From NCBI GenBank assembly GCA_002633005.1, contig NMRA01000036.1:503761-567760 (forward strand): a DNA stretch of 64,000 nt, written 5' to 3'. The notes under the pieces were generated by a model. That model searched no databases, was not told the origin of the DNA, and saw nothing but the letters and a program-made list of their open reading frames with translations. Source of the DNA: Phoronis australis. Its lineage: Eukaryota; Phoronida; Phoronidae. Shown piece after piece: positions 45,201-58,600 of the stretch; the first letter of the stretch is position 1, and every line of letters begins with the position of its first letter. A program made the translations under genes and the position numbers.

Positions 45201-47639
45201 AATTCTTCACATTTAAATGAAGTTGGTATTGATTCTCCAAAGAGATAGGGCCTACAACGTGAGGTCAATTCTCGAAGACTTTATGAAATTTGAAACTTTT
45301 GATACAGTTATGAGTGAATTAATCAATTTTATTTTCGTCTGTAGACAAGAAGTTTTTTTATCATTAATAACTGAAAACAACAATGAATTTAACATATTTA
45401 TTGCATTTCCGATCGTACAAGTAGATAACAGACATGTTTTGTGATCAACAACTTTTTCTATGTTATCCTGCAATCAATAACCAAATTGTTACAAGCAAAT
45501 TCAACGATTCTGGTCGTCAGCAACTATCTTTTCACAGATCACAAATTAACAAACCTAATATCTTGGAAAAAGCAAACTGAGATCGGTTTTACATCGCTAA
45601 GTAGACTGGAAAAAAGGTTGTAATGAGACAAAAAGACAGGTTTATAGCAACTTATATGCAATGAGACTCATCAAAAAAACATTTTTGACAAGCCTTCATA
45701 AACAGTTTTCTCAAAAAACTTATTTTACAGCGTATGTGCAACAAACCCAAAAAAGCACCAAGAATCGAGCAATCTCGAAACAGGACAGTCGGAACACTTA
45801 AAACCATACGACATCATACCATGAACAAAACAACACAATACCAAATGATCATTTTTGAAACAGAAAAATATACGAGTATCACATTCGAAATGGTACAGCC
45901 GCCGTCAACACTAACTCAACAGTTATAATTGAAAAAAAACATCGGTAGTTAAAAAGAGAGATGACTGCTATGCATGTAACAAATAATGCCACTAAAATTG
46001 CTAAAACATCAGACTTCTGTCATAGAAACCAATCAGCTTTTTGGTTGGAACTAGTTTTTAACGCACATAATACCTGCCATCCCAAGCCAGCTTAACCCAA
46101 TTTGAGCAAAAACCTAGTATTGTTTTTTTATTCTCTAACTAATAAATAACCTCTGTAGAGAAAACCAGGCAGAACAACTTTATATCCGGTGGTGGACAAG
46201 AATAAAAAAGTTAAATTGACACAAGGCAAGTTTAAGCTGCTTAAAATGTCTTTAAGAGTCAATGCATGAGAAGGTCAGGCAATTTGCAGTATTCTGGGAA
46301 CATGACATGTCACGAATTTTAAATTTGATATAGTATGCATATCATTTGGGGGGGAATTAGCTCCAAAACATAAACATTAGTTTTGTCCCTAGTCACTTTG
46401 TAAGTATAGAACAAATAACTAAATCGGGTGAGAAATTGGCGGTAACCCCTTGTGCGTGACGGTTGAAAATGACCCAATGTTTCAATGGAAATTAAACCAC
46501 TTTTCAGGGGTTAAAAAAATCAAAATTTGATCGAGTGATACACTACTATCCTCTTTAAATTTGACAATGTCAAAAAAATATCACAATGCCGTATTTTGAT
46601 ATTTTTAAAGAACTTTTGAATGCCTTGCCTCTACGGGCCAAAAGCAGCGACCCATTTAGACCTAATTAGAGGCCTATGTAATTCAAGCGCGCAAAATTGC
46701 TCACTGACCGTCCACACATAGATTTTTTGATAGCTACAGCCCTCGTCTGTGACAAGATATCTTTATTTCTGTGGACAGAACCTGTTTTAATCCTCGAATT
46801 AACACTTAAGCGAAGGCACTTTTGCAACTCGAAAGGAACTCGAGCAGCTTGTTGGCATGGGTTGGCATGATAGCCAACAACACCCGAAGATCGTGGCTAT
46901 GATGTGCGGAGAAAGCGGGCTGCCAAAGTCACAGGTATTGAAATAGAAGGTGACGTTCATGATTTAAGTGCATGGTCGTTGAAGTCAAATCAAATCTATA
47001 ACTTTTGCTATTTATTTCATTCACTGGCTGCTCCTAGTTGACATAACAGTCAACACGGAAATATGCTGTGTGATGTGCTGTATTGCAACTCAACAAAAAG
47101 TGAAGCTAGCTGCTGTCCAACTTTACCCAACAGCCTATGCACGCTTGGACATTCTTACAAATTTAGGCTTGATTTTTGACGTGAAGTCAATTAATCAAGC
47201 TACTCCAACAGCACAACTCTCTCACATACGAACACAGCTTCTGGATTTGCCAGCTCAGTTTGTGAATTCACAAATCATGGCTTACCCAACCAAAAAGCAT
47301 GTCTCCTGGTCCTATGCACTAAGAAATATCTCACAGACTGCAAACACAGCTTCCGTACGTATAAACACTCCTCACACACTATTCCCAGAGTCATGCACAT
47401 TAATCTCAGTCACATGAGTTTTGAGCCGAGTTTGGTGTGTGTGAACGGAGATCGGCTCACAATTAGGTGTGTGAGTGGTGTTCACGATTGTTTGACCATT
47501 GTTGTTCAGGTAGCCTGCCAATGGACTAGATAACATATACCATCTTATTGATTTTTGCATTTGCAGGTGTAAAAAACAAAGGCAGATAGTACCCAAACAG
47601 CATGAGAGTAATACATAACAATGAGGTGGTCTCTGAAAT
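42231..47639. other. Gene-poor region, no supported gene
   Basis: AT-rich DNA with many 60-115 codon frames on both strands and no recognisable domains. A CCTGATGATG...GGAAACGTTG motif (42666-42702) resembles the Penelope-type tail at 20491. A 115-codon plus frame at 47070-47417 is protein-like in places (VKLAAVQLYPTAYARLDIL) but unidentified; it may belong with the decayed sequence at 47640. Confidence 0.35.
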
Positions 47640-48170
47640 CAGCATGAAGATCTGAAAGAATGATTGAAAACGTAAAGAAGATTTTGACTGATTCGTTCAA
47701 CGAAGGCACGAAAACTGGTAAAAATCGATCCAGTGAGGTGTTTTCAATAGACAAGAACTGTAAAGAAAGGCCGTGTCCAGTTGAGGTTTGCACAAGAAGA
47801 ATGGCGCACATTAAAGCAAATCGGAAACTTCTTCACGAGACTTGCTGCTCAGCAGAAGCGTAGACCATACAGCTCAGACTCTGATGAAGATAATGGCACT
47901 GTTGCACAGGCAATTAAAATGCTGAGATGTGTGCTTGTGTGTTTGACCAAATGGTGGTGTCCCAGCCTGTAATGTTTCGGAACTTTGATTTGAGTCACCT
48001 GTCACAACAGAAGACTTTGAATAAGTTGAAGGTGGAAGATTTAAGGGTTGCTTGCCAGTATTTGGGCATCACTGTTCCTTCACAGTTGAAAAGGACTTCT
48101 ATTTGGATATTTTGAGCAGTGTCCATGAAGATCACAATCATCAGTACGAGAGTGCCCCTTTAACTATCGT
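47640..48170 (+). pseudogene. Decayed coding sequence with a SAP-like motif
   Basis: Three plus-strand frames take over from one another without splice sites: MIENVKKILTDSFNEG (47660), then FAQEEWRTLKQIGNFFTRLA (about 47780), then LSHLSQQKTLNKLKVEDLRV with ACQYLGITVP (about 47990-48090), then DFYLDILSSVHE (about 48097). The LNKLKVEDLR..C..LGI....K....LDIL pattern is SAP-like (a DNA/RNA-binding helix-extension-helix). The frameshifts make this a pseudogene or transposon remnant. Parent gene unknown. Confidence 0.4.
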
Positions 48171-48589
48171 TTCCAGGTTATTTGTATACATACATATACA
48201 GTACAAGCCAAAAGTATTAAAAAATGGCTCCGATTTTCTTGCCATGACGGATGAGCAGAAGTCGAATTCGTGGTCAAAGTGGTCTTTCTTGGTGACTGAG
48301 AATGAAGGGGAATTAACAAAAAAGTTAGTTTGGTGGCTAAGGCATTCTGTAATTAGCCGCCGTTATAATCGGTCATTTTCGCATTAAGAGAACTAGTCGT
48401 CAAGCTAGGCAAAGATTTATATTGTCTGATTATTTTGCGTTGTTCTGTATGACTGTTTGAGTGCATGCAAGCATGTCTGTGTGGACCCATTATGCTGTCA
48501 TCCCTGTCTTTTTGTATGGCATCCGCTGCTGCATCTCCAAACCCTTGGTGAATGTGAAATTTTAAAGATGGGATGACACAAGAGAATTT

Positions 48590-49425
48590 TCGGATGTACC
48601 ACTGTGCACCTAGTGGCAACTTTACTTCTTCATGGTAGTCTCTTTATCTAGCAAGTTCCTTGACTGATTTTCATCAAATTTCTCAAATAGATTTCAGTTA
48701 TGGAGACGACCACAATTTCCTATTTCCTTACGTGTTTCTATGTAATATATACAACAGTGTTGCCACTGAGATGAGTACGGCTCACATTGATTATTGATTG
48801 GACGATCTCCTATGATGCCCCCTAGTAGCAATTTATGTTTTCTTTATGTATGCCTCTATTTCGTGCAATATAGTTATTTTTTCCATTTTCGATTGGATTC
48901 AAAGTATTCAGTGCCAATAAAGGTTATTATTTCTGTCAGCGGCCTCTCTGTTCTTTAAAGTGCTTGGAGAACAGTTAAGAAATTTTGCTCATGTGTTCCT
49001 GTTGAGATGATCACGAGTGACAGGTTTTCTGATGGGTGCAATCACTGTGGCTTTGGGAATTGCATTTTTTGTTTACCTGTGTGGCAATATGTACACAAGT
49101 TCTTTTGATGAATCAGGGTGAAATTTGGAGTATGTGTTGCATTATTGAGGAGTATGCCCGCCATAAACTTTAGGACATGTCTGAGTGCCGTGACGTCCTC
49201 TAGTGGTTCTAGCTGCATCTACTAAGTTTCTTGATGGATGGAATTTGGTGACAAATAGGTGTCAAGAATATGACAGCGGCTGCCTTGTTGAAGATGAATA
49301 TAATGTATGCTGCACAACCTAGTGTTTTTTATTTTATATATTATATGAATACGCCTGGAAGCATACTGTCAGAGGTGCAGTTGTGGACGCATATCAGCGC
49401 TTTGCGTGACTGCTGAATGATGTTG
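48590..49425 (+). repeat. Second copy of the ELP6-intron dispersed repeat
   Basis: Modules CACCTAGTGGCAACTTTAC (48605), CCCCCTAGTAGCAATTTATG (48817) and CCTCTAGTGG (49198) are each followed by TGATGGATTTTCATNAAATTT-like text. The copy ends with GGAAGCATACTGTCAGAGGT (49358), matching the terminal block at 11541. Same strand and order as 10440-11600. Confidence 0.5.
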
Positions 49426-51084
49426 ACAAAAAACTACAGTGTGATGTAGACTATGGTTTCATTTTTACTTCTTTTGATTACTGATCTCGATCTCCGAAAC
49501 TTTAGGTTGACCATTCCACCTAAGAGTAAAAATAATCTATATTTCAAAAAAATCTGTGACATGTCATGTTCTGGGATCTGCCTGACTTTCTCATGCAGTG
49601 CTCTTAAAAGTGCCACACACCAGAGATATGTTCACTCTCATACATGAGCACTCAATTACGCAAATAGATAAACAGTTTCCTTTAGAACGTAAACCTACAG
49701 TGGGTTTATCACCCCTCTGGGCAATTTTTTCCTGCTGTGAACCGTACTTCACTCTTAAGGTCGTTTTCTCATTACTCTAGAGAGCACCGGAAGAAAACTA
49801 TACCATTAGCTGAAACAAGAGATGACTACAAGTACATGCAGGAATTGTTAATTCACATAATACGCCATCATTCAAAATTGGTTCCTGGTTATACACAGCA
49901 TGACCCTCCCCCCCTCCGTTATCTAGTCCAGTCACGAATAACGTCATCGTAACCGAGCGCTGTCCCGTCATCAGACATCTTTTCAAACCTCCTCCCCTTC
50001 GAGTTCAGTAATGGCGTAATATGTGAGTGGTCCCAATACCTTCCAATTAGGAGTCATCATGGAAAAATTTATGTACTATTTCCTGGTTGCCTTCTTTGAG
50101 AACTTGACTACGAGAACTTGTAAATATGGCTGGGAAGACACAATGACCATTGCTGGCCTCTTTCCTGGTCCAGGCTCCACTGCGGTGAACAGTCAGTTTC
50201 GTGCAAGCCAAAATTCAGTTCCTAACTGTATTGACTTCGTTACCTGGATATTCACGTAAGTTGACTGACCTGACAAGCGTGGTGTCAGTGCTCATTAGAA
50301 GCACTTTATGAGCACACTAGCTCCGGTCACTTCTTGAGAAAGGGCATGATCAAAGAATTGGTTCAGCAACCACTGGTGATTATAGCGATCTTGGGTAATC
50401 GAGTGTTATCGATGGTAATGTGATGCGCACGCATTAGCCTGCCTGAGAATGTTTTTGTCTTAGCACACATTTAGGGATTGAACTCTTTGTGAAAAGTAGA
50501 TACGTGTAGGCGTTTGAATCGTGTATTCTGTCTTGTTGATCGGCGTATGAATATATATAGAAGTGTTAGCCAATACTTTGGAAATGTGACTTTGCCATAA
50601 CTAACACTAAGTTTGCGTATGTGATTTGTATTCAAACACAACTATTAACTCTCTGGTCATTTAGAAAATGCGAATTAATTTGATTCTGTGCTATTTTGAT
50701 GACCGGCAGGAAACTAGAAGTAGGTGTTAGTGGAGAAAGAGCCAAGACGGCGTAGGTTTTGGGATATCATTTTACACACTTGACCAATAGCCTGTTTGTT
50801 ACAAAATAAGAAAGTATTACGCAGTGATTCAGTTGTCGGATTTCACAGCACAACGGGAAAGTCGTTAAGAGGAGTGGGAAATATCGGTCAAATAAATATG
50901 CTCAAAAAATCTTCTCATGTGCGCAGTTCAGCGTTACGAACTAACACATAGGCGTAGCCAAGTTTGAGAGATCGAGGCTACGACACGTACTAGGCTTATG
51001 CATTGTGTTTAGACCATGCTCATTCCATCATGGCATGGGTGAATACCAGTGACCCATGATTACTGCAGCCTTTGTCAGTGATTA
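49426..51084. other. No gene seen
   Basis: Short unsupported open frames only (60-78 codons). No domain, RNA gene or clear repeat identified. Confidence 0.3.
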
Positions 51085-51351
51085 TTAAGTGTTTATTTTG
51101 TGGATATTGACCACCCCTAAGTTCAGTTGGTTGCAGCTCACATGTGTGTGAATCATTTCTCGTGCAAATGGGCCGAGTTCATACGGCCTAAAAGCCGACG
51201 AAAGTTCGCTGAGTGGGACATTGAATTTATTGTCTAGTTCTTCATGTATTTGAGTGTGATACCCGTATCCTCTCTCCTGTCTGGCTGCACAATAGTTGTC
51301 CAGTTTTCGCTCAAAATCCTCTTTGTCTTTTGATCTGCTGTGTTTCGCCAT
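51085..51351 (-). CDS. Hypothetical small ORF or first exon, unrecognised
   Basis: 88-codon minus frame, highly charged and hydrophilic at the start (MAKHSRSKDKEDFERKLDNY), then YHTQIHEELDNKFNVPLSEL and AFRPYELGPFAREMIH. The composition is more protein-like than nearby random frames. No strong donor follows; no homologue recognised. It could be an independent small gene, a first exon or transposon debris. Confidence 0.25.
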   Translation of the reverse strand: MAKHSRSKDKEDFERKLDNYCAARQERGYGYHTQIHEELDNKFNVPLSELSSAFRPYELGPFAREMIHTHVSCNQLNLGVVNIHKINT

Positions 51352-52081
51352 TGTAAATGATTATCAAGTGACCAAACGGCTTCCACTCATTACGTCATTT
51401 AGCGGGAAACTTGGAAATAACTAATTTTTCTTAGCATTAAAAATTCCGCGACTATTTGGCATAAAAAGTGTTTTAAGTTAGATTTTATGGTATTCTGTTC
51501 ATACTAGCTAACTGAAACCTCAAAAACTAAAAAATTGCATAGTAGGGAATCTTTAAAGGCTATAGCGAGGCATTTTAGAAAGTTCTTCTTTTTCTTTGAA
51601 AATGTTGTTGGCGTGGTACCTCAGAAAGTTCACCCGTTGCACCGACTCGGAGGTGCTAGTTGCATTTGGGGATCTGGACTTCGTTTTCAAAGCCATGGTT
51701 AGATAAGTTGAAGTTACGCACTGAAAAAGTAACTATTAAAGTAAAATTATCTAAATTGAAAATGTCCGTAGTTCATTGGTTACTTTCAGATATGTTGGAA
51801 ATAAAATGTTGTAAAGATATTCATTTGCATGGCTTAACAAAAATCAGCTACCACATAAAATTATAGTCTTAAAGCTGTGTGCATCTTGAGGAAACAGCAA
51901 ACAATTTGGTCACCCTGTAACAAACGCTTGTTTATAGTGGGGTCATTACGTGACATCGTGTTATGTGCCATGGGAGTTTTTACGAAACTATAGAGACTGC
52001 TTGGGCACCCCACTATAATCTTAGAGTGGCCGCAGCCAAGGAATGACCAACAGCAGCTAGATAATATGTATTCAGTTAACA

Positions 52082-52126
52082 GCTACAACAAAATAACAAC
52101 AAAACAACAACAACAATAACAACAAC
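52082..52126. repeat. (CAA)n-type simple repeat
   Basis: Run of ACAACAAAA/CAACAACAATAACAACAA in the approach to the 41-bp satellite. Confidence 0.8.
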
Positions 52127-52531
52127 ATGAAGAGAGCATAAGGCACACCCAACCTAACTGAAAGGCCGACCAGATTCTGCAATCAAACGCCCTACACCAA
52201 TAATGGCATAAGGTCGTTAGCAGTTCTTAATGTCACTATCTCGAATCTATGCTTTTTGTGCTGATACATTCACACCGAGATCTGAAAGATTTTGCCTTAG
52301 CCTGAAGTAATAAGAACTCCCAGTTTTCCCCCATAGAATTTGTCTAAGCAATTTATTGTAACCAAAGTCACTTCTGATGTATAACAACAAGGCATTAACG
52401 TCGGTTTGGATGCGTTAAAAGGCCTCTGAAGAAAATAGTGTTCAACATGAGAACATGTGTTACTGCCGTTTTAAGTGACCATCCCATTTGTTCACAAATT
52501 TGTTCATAAACTTCAGGACCAGAGCGGCACT

Positions 52532-53156
52532 ATCCTATCTGTTCATTGATAGTGGGATCATTACATGGCACCATCCTATCCGTTCATTAATAGTGGGGTC
52601 GTAACATGTCACCATACTATCATCCTGACTTTACTGGCAGACAATCGAGCATAGCACAATGATGTCTCCTACTCCTCTGAGCTCGACCTCACTGGTGAGT
52701 GTATGTAAAGGATTGAACGACAACCTTGATATAATGCGAAAGCGATTTCTGGGGCATCCTATCCACTGATTAATGGTGAGATCACTACACGGCACCATTC
52801 TATCCGCTTACTAATTGTAGGATCGTTACATAGCACCGTCCTATTTGTCCAGTAGTATTGGGACCATTACCTGGCACCATCCTGTCCGTTTATTAATAGT
52901 GGGATCATTACATAGCACCATCCTATCCGTTCATTAATATTGAGATCGTTACATGGCATTACCCTGTCTGCTAATTAATAGTGGGATCATTGCATAGCAC
53001 CATCCTACCGGGGCATTAATTGTAGGATCGTTACATACCACCACCCTATCCGCTCATTAAAGAAGGAATCATTACCTAGCAACATCCTGTCCGCGCATTA
53101 ATAGTGGTATCATAACATAGCACTATCCTAGTTACTCATTAATGGTAGGACCATTA
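52532..53156. repeat. 41-bp satellite, block 1 (diverged)
   Basis: Repeats of GGGATCATTACATAGCACCA plus TCCTATCCGYTCATTAATAGT, about 41 bp each. The array is interrupted by about 140 bp of unrelated sequence (about 52620-52755). Copies are more diverged than in block 2. Confidence 0.85.
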
Positions 53157-54289
53157 CTCTTACAGCAAATGAATCACTACAGAATTACTGTAGCTGAATA
53201 CGAATTTTCAATAGACACCTCTCAAACCTTAACCAATATGTTCCCCTGAAATGGATCACATCTACTAGCTAACTAATATCTATCGGAGCTCCCAAAACTA
53301 TTCTTAACCTGCTTCTCTTCTTAATTTGCATCAATTTTCTGCCATATTCGTCTCTCATGGACACACTTTGTTATGCAAACTACACTTGTCATGTCACACC
53401 TTACACTCTCACAGCATTTTCCCAACACACTTTGCAACAATCATTTATAATGAACAACAGCCTTGAATATATTTCAATATTATTTTCCGAAAATAAATTT
53501 TCATTTAATACACCAAATGTAAATTAATGGTCTTTCAGAAGAAAATTTACACACATGTAACTCCCGCCATTTATAAAATTAGCAAAACCATCAGTCAGGT
53601 GGACGATTTCCCTATCCTTGGTACAATGTATTTTCGCTGATAAAACCTCTTATGGTGCCTCGCATTAACTTCCTTTTATTAACAAACTTAACAAACTCGA
53701 TGGACTCATATATAATTTGAAACCCAGTCTTCACGTCCCAACTCCTAAGGTAATATAACTCACTTGGGGTTTTGGCAACACACGGAAACTGCTGAAAGTC
53801 CACCAAGAAAATCTTTCGAAATATTTTAGCACTCGCTCTCTGGCCACACATACACATATGTAATGGACTCCACCTCACTCTACTTTGTCATATCTTTACA
53901 ATTGTGCAACAAATTCCTCAATCATCAGGACTGGGTTGCATAATACTTAAAACTTGATTGATGTGAGACGACAGGTGCATTGTTCAACAATAACAACGTA
54001 GCGCGTGATAATGAGACGTCATTGTTGCTATGCAGCGCATAACTTTTATGCAACTGGGACCTGCAGATACATAAGTATTGTAACACTAACAACTTCTTTA
54101 GGAGACCGATCCAATATAAACCCACCCGACACAGTAGAATTCCCACATACTTGAATCAGTATTTTGCCACTATTCCAACAACACAACCCAAAATTAATTT
54201 TAATTCCCCATCCAACAAACTGTCATCAGGGGTATGTATCATATTTGTAATTCCTTGTGTCAATAACTGCAACGAAATGCCAATCTCTG
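53157..54289. other. Unique-looking segment between the two satellite blocks
   Basis: No recognised gene. A minus frame (53878-53612) has no domain. It may be an insertion into a once continuous array. Confidence 0.35.
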
Positions 54290-54670
54290 CTCTATGGTAT
54301 CATTACATAACACCATCGTATCCGCATATTAATACTGGGATCTTTACATAGCACCATCCTATCCGCTCATTAACGGTGGGATTTTAACAGAGCACCATCT
54401 TATCTACTCATTAACGGTGGGATCATTACATAGCACCATCCTATCCGCTCATTAACGGTGGGATTTTAACATAGCACCATCTTATCTGCTCATTAACGAT
54501 GGGATCATTACATAGCACCATCCTATCCGGTTGTTCATTAATAGTGGGACCAATACATAGCATCATCCTGTCCGCTCATTAAGAGTGGGATGAGTACATG
54601 GCGCCATCCTATCCGGTCGTTGGCAAGGGGATCGTTACATAGCATAATCTTTTCCGCTCATTAATAAAGG
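54290..54670. repeat. 41-bp satellite, block 2
   Basis: About nine copies of the same 41-bp unit. Two variants alternate in the middle (GGGATCATTACATAGCACCA and GGGATTTTAACATAGCACCA, the latter with TCTTATCTGCTCATT), forming an 82-bp dimer. Confidence 0.88.
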
Positions 54671-54821
54671 ATCTATTGCATGATACCAAGTACTTATGCA
54701 TTAAGCTTGGTTACTTTTAACTATGTGTAGCTAAATATCTAAGTCATTTAGCATTCGCACATCGTTCACAGGGGAAGTCGGGTTGTGGAAAATGTGAAGT
54801 AATGAACTTCATCAAACACAT

Positions 54822-54965
54822 GGGCGGCGCACCATAGGAGGCTGCGGGGGGGCTATAGCCCCACGTTTTTCAGTGCTACGCCACACATGGTCTATAGGCG
54901 GTGCACCACAGGGGGGCTAAGGGGGCTTCAGCCCCCCACTTTTTCGGTGCTGCACCGCCCATGAA
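54822..54965. mobile_element. GC-rich foldback/MITE, copy 2
   Basis: Same plan as 37491-37650: CATGGGCGGCGCACCATAGG at the left, GGTGCTGCACCGCCCATG at the right (inverted match), and a central second half-unit GGCGGTGCACCACAGGGGGG. The small open frame across it is fortuitous. Confidence 0.75.
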
Positions 54966-55428
54966 ACATCAGGCAAACACCACGTTGATTCACAAATTTG
55001 TTCACAACAACATCTACTACTGTAACATTCGCATTACCATGAACTTAAAACGTTTTAATCAGAAGGTTCGTTTAGAAAGCCTCAAATTTAAAGCGTGTTC
55101 TGTTCACATGACTAATTTGATACCACTAAAACGCTGAGTAGTTGAACAGCAGCTCCGATTGCAGTACATGTTTTCAGCTGCGTACATTTGCATGATGTGG
55201 CATCAGTTGACTTGTGTACATGACCTATTAAAACGTTCCAGTTAAGGTACTCTTCTTTCAGACGACTAATTTAAACCGTTGTAACTTGAAATGTTCTAGC
55301 TAAAACGTTTTAAGAAGCTCGTTTGACTACAGGTAAGTTAGTGTTTTGTTGAAACGAACCGCCATGGTTGCTACCACGACAACGGTCAAATTTTCCAAGT
55401 TCACTACAATCGTTTCTGACATGTTAGC

Positions 55429-55689
55429 CTATTTCGATTTCTTTCTGGTTTCCGGTGGATCCTTAGCCGTGTCCTGTTCGTCAGCTATTCCGAAGAAGGC
55501 ATCACGAAAACGTGCAGAGATGAGGCTGTAGCTGACAGGATAGCTGATGGAAATGATTTTGGCCAGAAGTGGAACCATGGCACACAGCCACTTGGGAATG
55601 GTCGAGGGCTCAATAAAGAAGACGGCCAGGCACACGTAACCAAACAGGGACCACTGAAGAGCAGTCAAAAAGCAAAACCAATTTCCCAT
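55429..55689 (-). CDS. Peropsin-like opsin, last coding exon (TM6, TM7, C-tail)
   Basis: Acceptor tttttgcag before 55689, phase 0 in, TAG at 55431-55429. It reads NWFCFLTALQWSLFGYVCLA (TM6), FFIEPSTIPKW (ECL3), MVPLLAKIISISYPVSYSLI (TM7, lysine in the retinal Schiff-base position) and ARFRDAFFGI (helix 8). A short 17-residue tail ends KKSK. It aligns without gaps to vertebrate peropsin (RRH) over this region. The TM6 CWxP motif is QWSL and TM7 NPxxY is YPVSY. No palmitoylation cysteine after helix 8. Confidence 0.92.
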   Translation of the reverse strand: MGNWFCFLTALQWSLFGYVCLAVFFIEPSTIPKWLCAMVPLLAKIISISYPVSYSLISARFRDAFFGIADEQDTAKDPPETRKKSK

Positions 55690-58600
55690 CTGCAAAAATA
55701 CAAACAAACTAGTTCAGGAAAAAGGCCACGAAATGAGCACGAACAAGCGAGTATGCATAAACTAACAATTTTGTGTAGCCAATTCCGCATCGGCAGGTGT
55801 GGACGGATATATTTGCCACCTATCCCTTGAGCCCCCCCCCCCTCCAAGTGCCCATACGGTCACCATGCGCCACTCGTGACGAGCCCGTTTTCAGAAAACC
55901 CGTCTTGGCAAATGATGTACACAGGTTACGAACAATAGAGTCGCTTCTAATAATGTTTGAAAAACCCAGTTTGTATTAGCAGTTAACTGGAACTAAAAGG
56001 ACGCTATCATTATTTAGGTGATCTGTAGATTATGATGCACATCAACGTACGTACAAATATATTTGTACATGTGTGTTTTTATCGTCATAGTTGCGCATGC
56101 CAACTTCACGTGTTATATTGCATTTGCCATTTCTGATGTGCGTTTACTAACTGTAAATAGTAGCCTGAAGATGGGATATGTGTCTCGATATATCGCTTTT
56201 TAAATTATGTTACCTACAGATGTCGTTTGGATTTTTATTGCACTGTTGTGATGTAAAGACGAGATCTCTATTTAGAGAGTTTGAAAGAACTGAAATTAAA
56301 CAAGTAAAAACAGATCAAAGTCGTGTCTTTAATGAAATATATACGAGAAAGATTACTGCCAAATTGTAGTGTATGTGTACATTACTCAAATCATTCTTAT
56401 TGTACACCTTTTCCTGTACGGTTCTGTGGATGGGAGACCTGGTTTCGCGGCCCCCGACGAGTAAGTAGATTTACAATTTCTCGGCAAAGTCACTTAAATA
56501 TTCAGGTGCACGTTATTTCCCTGCTTCACTAGTCTAGTGTTTTCGTTACTGGAAGTTTATTTAGTTTTTAACTTTCGCAGCCGGCTGGTTTATGCTTGTA
56601 ATGTCTCCAGTCCTATCGCGACGGGTCTGATCGGGTTGCGAGCCACCGGATCACAACGAGTGTTTTGTGTTTAGAACTGAAAAAATTCGCAAGTCCAAAA
56701 TTATAACACACGGCTATGCTCTCCTGTCTGTATTTCACGAAAGAATAATTCTAATTTTTTTCACCGAACAGACTCCAAGCTTCCAGAAATTGACCTCGCA
56801 AAGTGGGCCTACCGATCTGTGTAGATTCAAAATGTCCATAAATCCGTAACAACGAAATAAAAACAACTTATTTGTTTAAGATTCCTATGTATCTGTAAGG
56901 GTTTTGCATCGAATTTTGGGGATTTATTGATGTAAGACGATGAATTCAGACAAGCGATTAGCTGACACCAGTAAGCATCTTGTGAACTGTTGAGCAGACT
57001 GTTAGAACCTGTGACGTCAATTGATTAACTTCAGCATCTCCGTCTGCCTTCTGATGTCAGGTAGAACTCAACTTGCTGTTATCGAGTGGAACTACTCGAT
57101 TTAAATTGATTCAAAATAAGTTGTTTTTGGTAGCATTCTCCTTTAAATTCAGTACACGCCGATGGTACTTTCACTATAGGCAGTCCTCTGTTGTTCAAAA
57201 ACAGACATTAACTACCGTGTTTTCTTGCACTGAGAAATCCCAGACGAGAATGTTCACATTATTAGGGGAAAGTAGGGCTACACCTAATAAAAACTTAGGT
57301 CAATGAAGAAAGTTTTCTCTTGTCAATCAGTGTCAGTGATGCACAAGCTTGCAGACTTCATACGAGCAACAAATTTGATGGAAAAGATTTCTACGGTTAC
57401 ATGTCACTGTTCCGAAGGTTCCCTACTCCGAAGGTCCAATACTCTGAAGGCTCACTGCTCCGAAGGTTCGCTGCCTTCAAGAGTTCTCTACTACGTATGT
57501 CCACAATTCCGAAGCCAGAACTCCGACAGTTCATTACTCTGACTGTCTCATTACTAAAGATTCAGAATAGTTCTTCAAACATTGATTTCATTGTTTTGCA
57601 AATGAGCCCAGTTCCAATCACTGCCAATTGTGATTCCTAAATCTGACTAACGACTCATTCTCAAGCAGGGACAACATCTGGGCCACAGGTGGGGGCTGCG
57701 ACGACTAACGGCGGTTTTAAACTGGAGAAGACTGAATGGGACTATCCGACTTCGTGAAGACTGGCAGGGACAGGGTAGCCTACTAACTACACTTAGTTTC
57801 AACTCGGCCGCCTGCGTGTGGTTCCGGTGGGTGAGGTTGAGACACAGCGGTCCTAAACTTTTCAGTCGCGCGCTGCGAAATGCTGCGATGTTGACATAAA
57901 TTTGATGAATTTATCCTGGTTGATAATTCATCAATATTCTTACTTCATATTCGTTTAAAAGTAAAGTGCGTTGTCATTTTTTCCTTTTCGTAAGACATGC
58001 GGGCAATTTTGCACGCGCATGAAACCAAAACGGTGTTTTAGTGCCCGGGCGTTGTTTTCTGTTGACTATGTACACCAATTAGTGTATCTAATAACCGAAG
58101 CATCGTTTATTTTTGCATGTTAATATATGAAAATTACACCTGAGTCCACAATTTTAGACATTTTCGGAGTAGTGAAACTTTGAAGTAGATTACATTCGGA
58201 ATAGTGAACCATCGGAATGGTGGGATGTTCCCTTTTGCAGCAATATAAACAACATCCGTAACGCGCAAAGGTATAACCTGATGAAAAACTTCGTCAAGTC
58301 ATTCTCCGACTCTGTATTTCCGTCCGAGTATGTAAAGAGGTGTAATCACTCATTTAAGTACGCCTGATTTAAACATTTGGCAGGAGGTAACACGAGACTG
58401 TTCTCTTTTTAGACCACATTACATCCGAATTTGAGTCCCGTTCTCTATAGCGTCGGCGTTTGCAAAATATCAAAGGTCCACCGTTCTAGAAATTGGAACC
58501 ACCCCTTGTGCAATGCTGGCTACGGATCTTGAAGTAACGGAAGTGGATCTGGCAGTATGATAAACAATTCTTCGCTGCAGATGCCAGCTGAGTGAGTCTT

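Noticed and set aside
52532-54670. A CRISPR array
   Set aside because: The 41-bp units are contiguous with no unique spacers, and the genome is eukaryotic.
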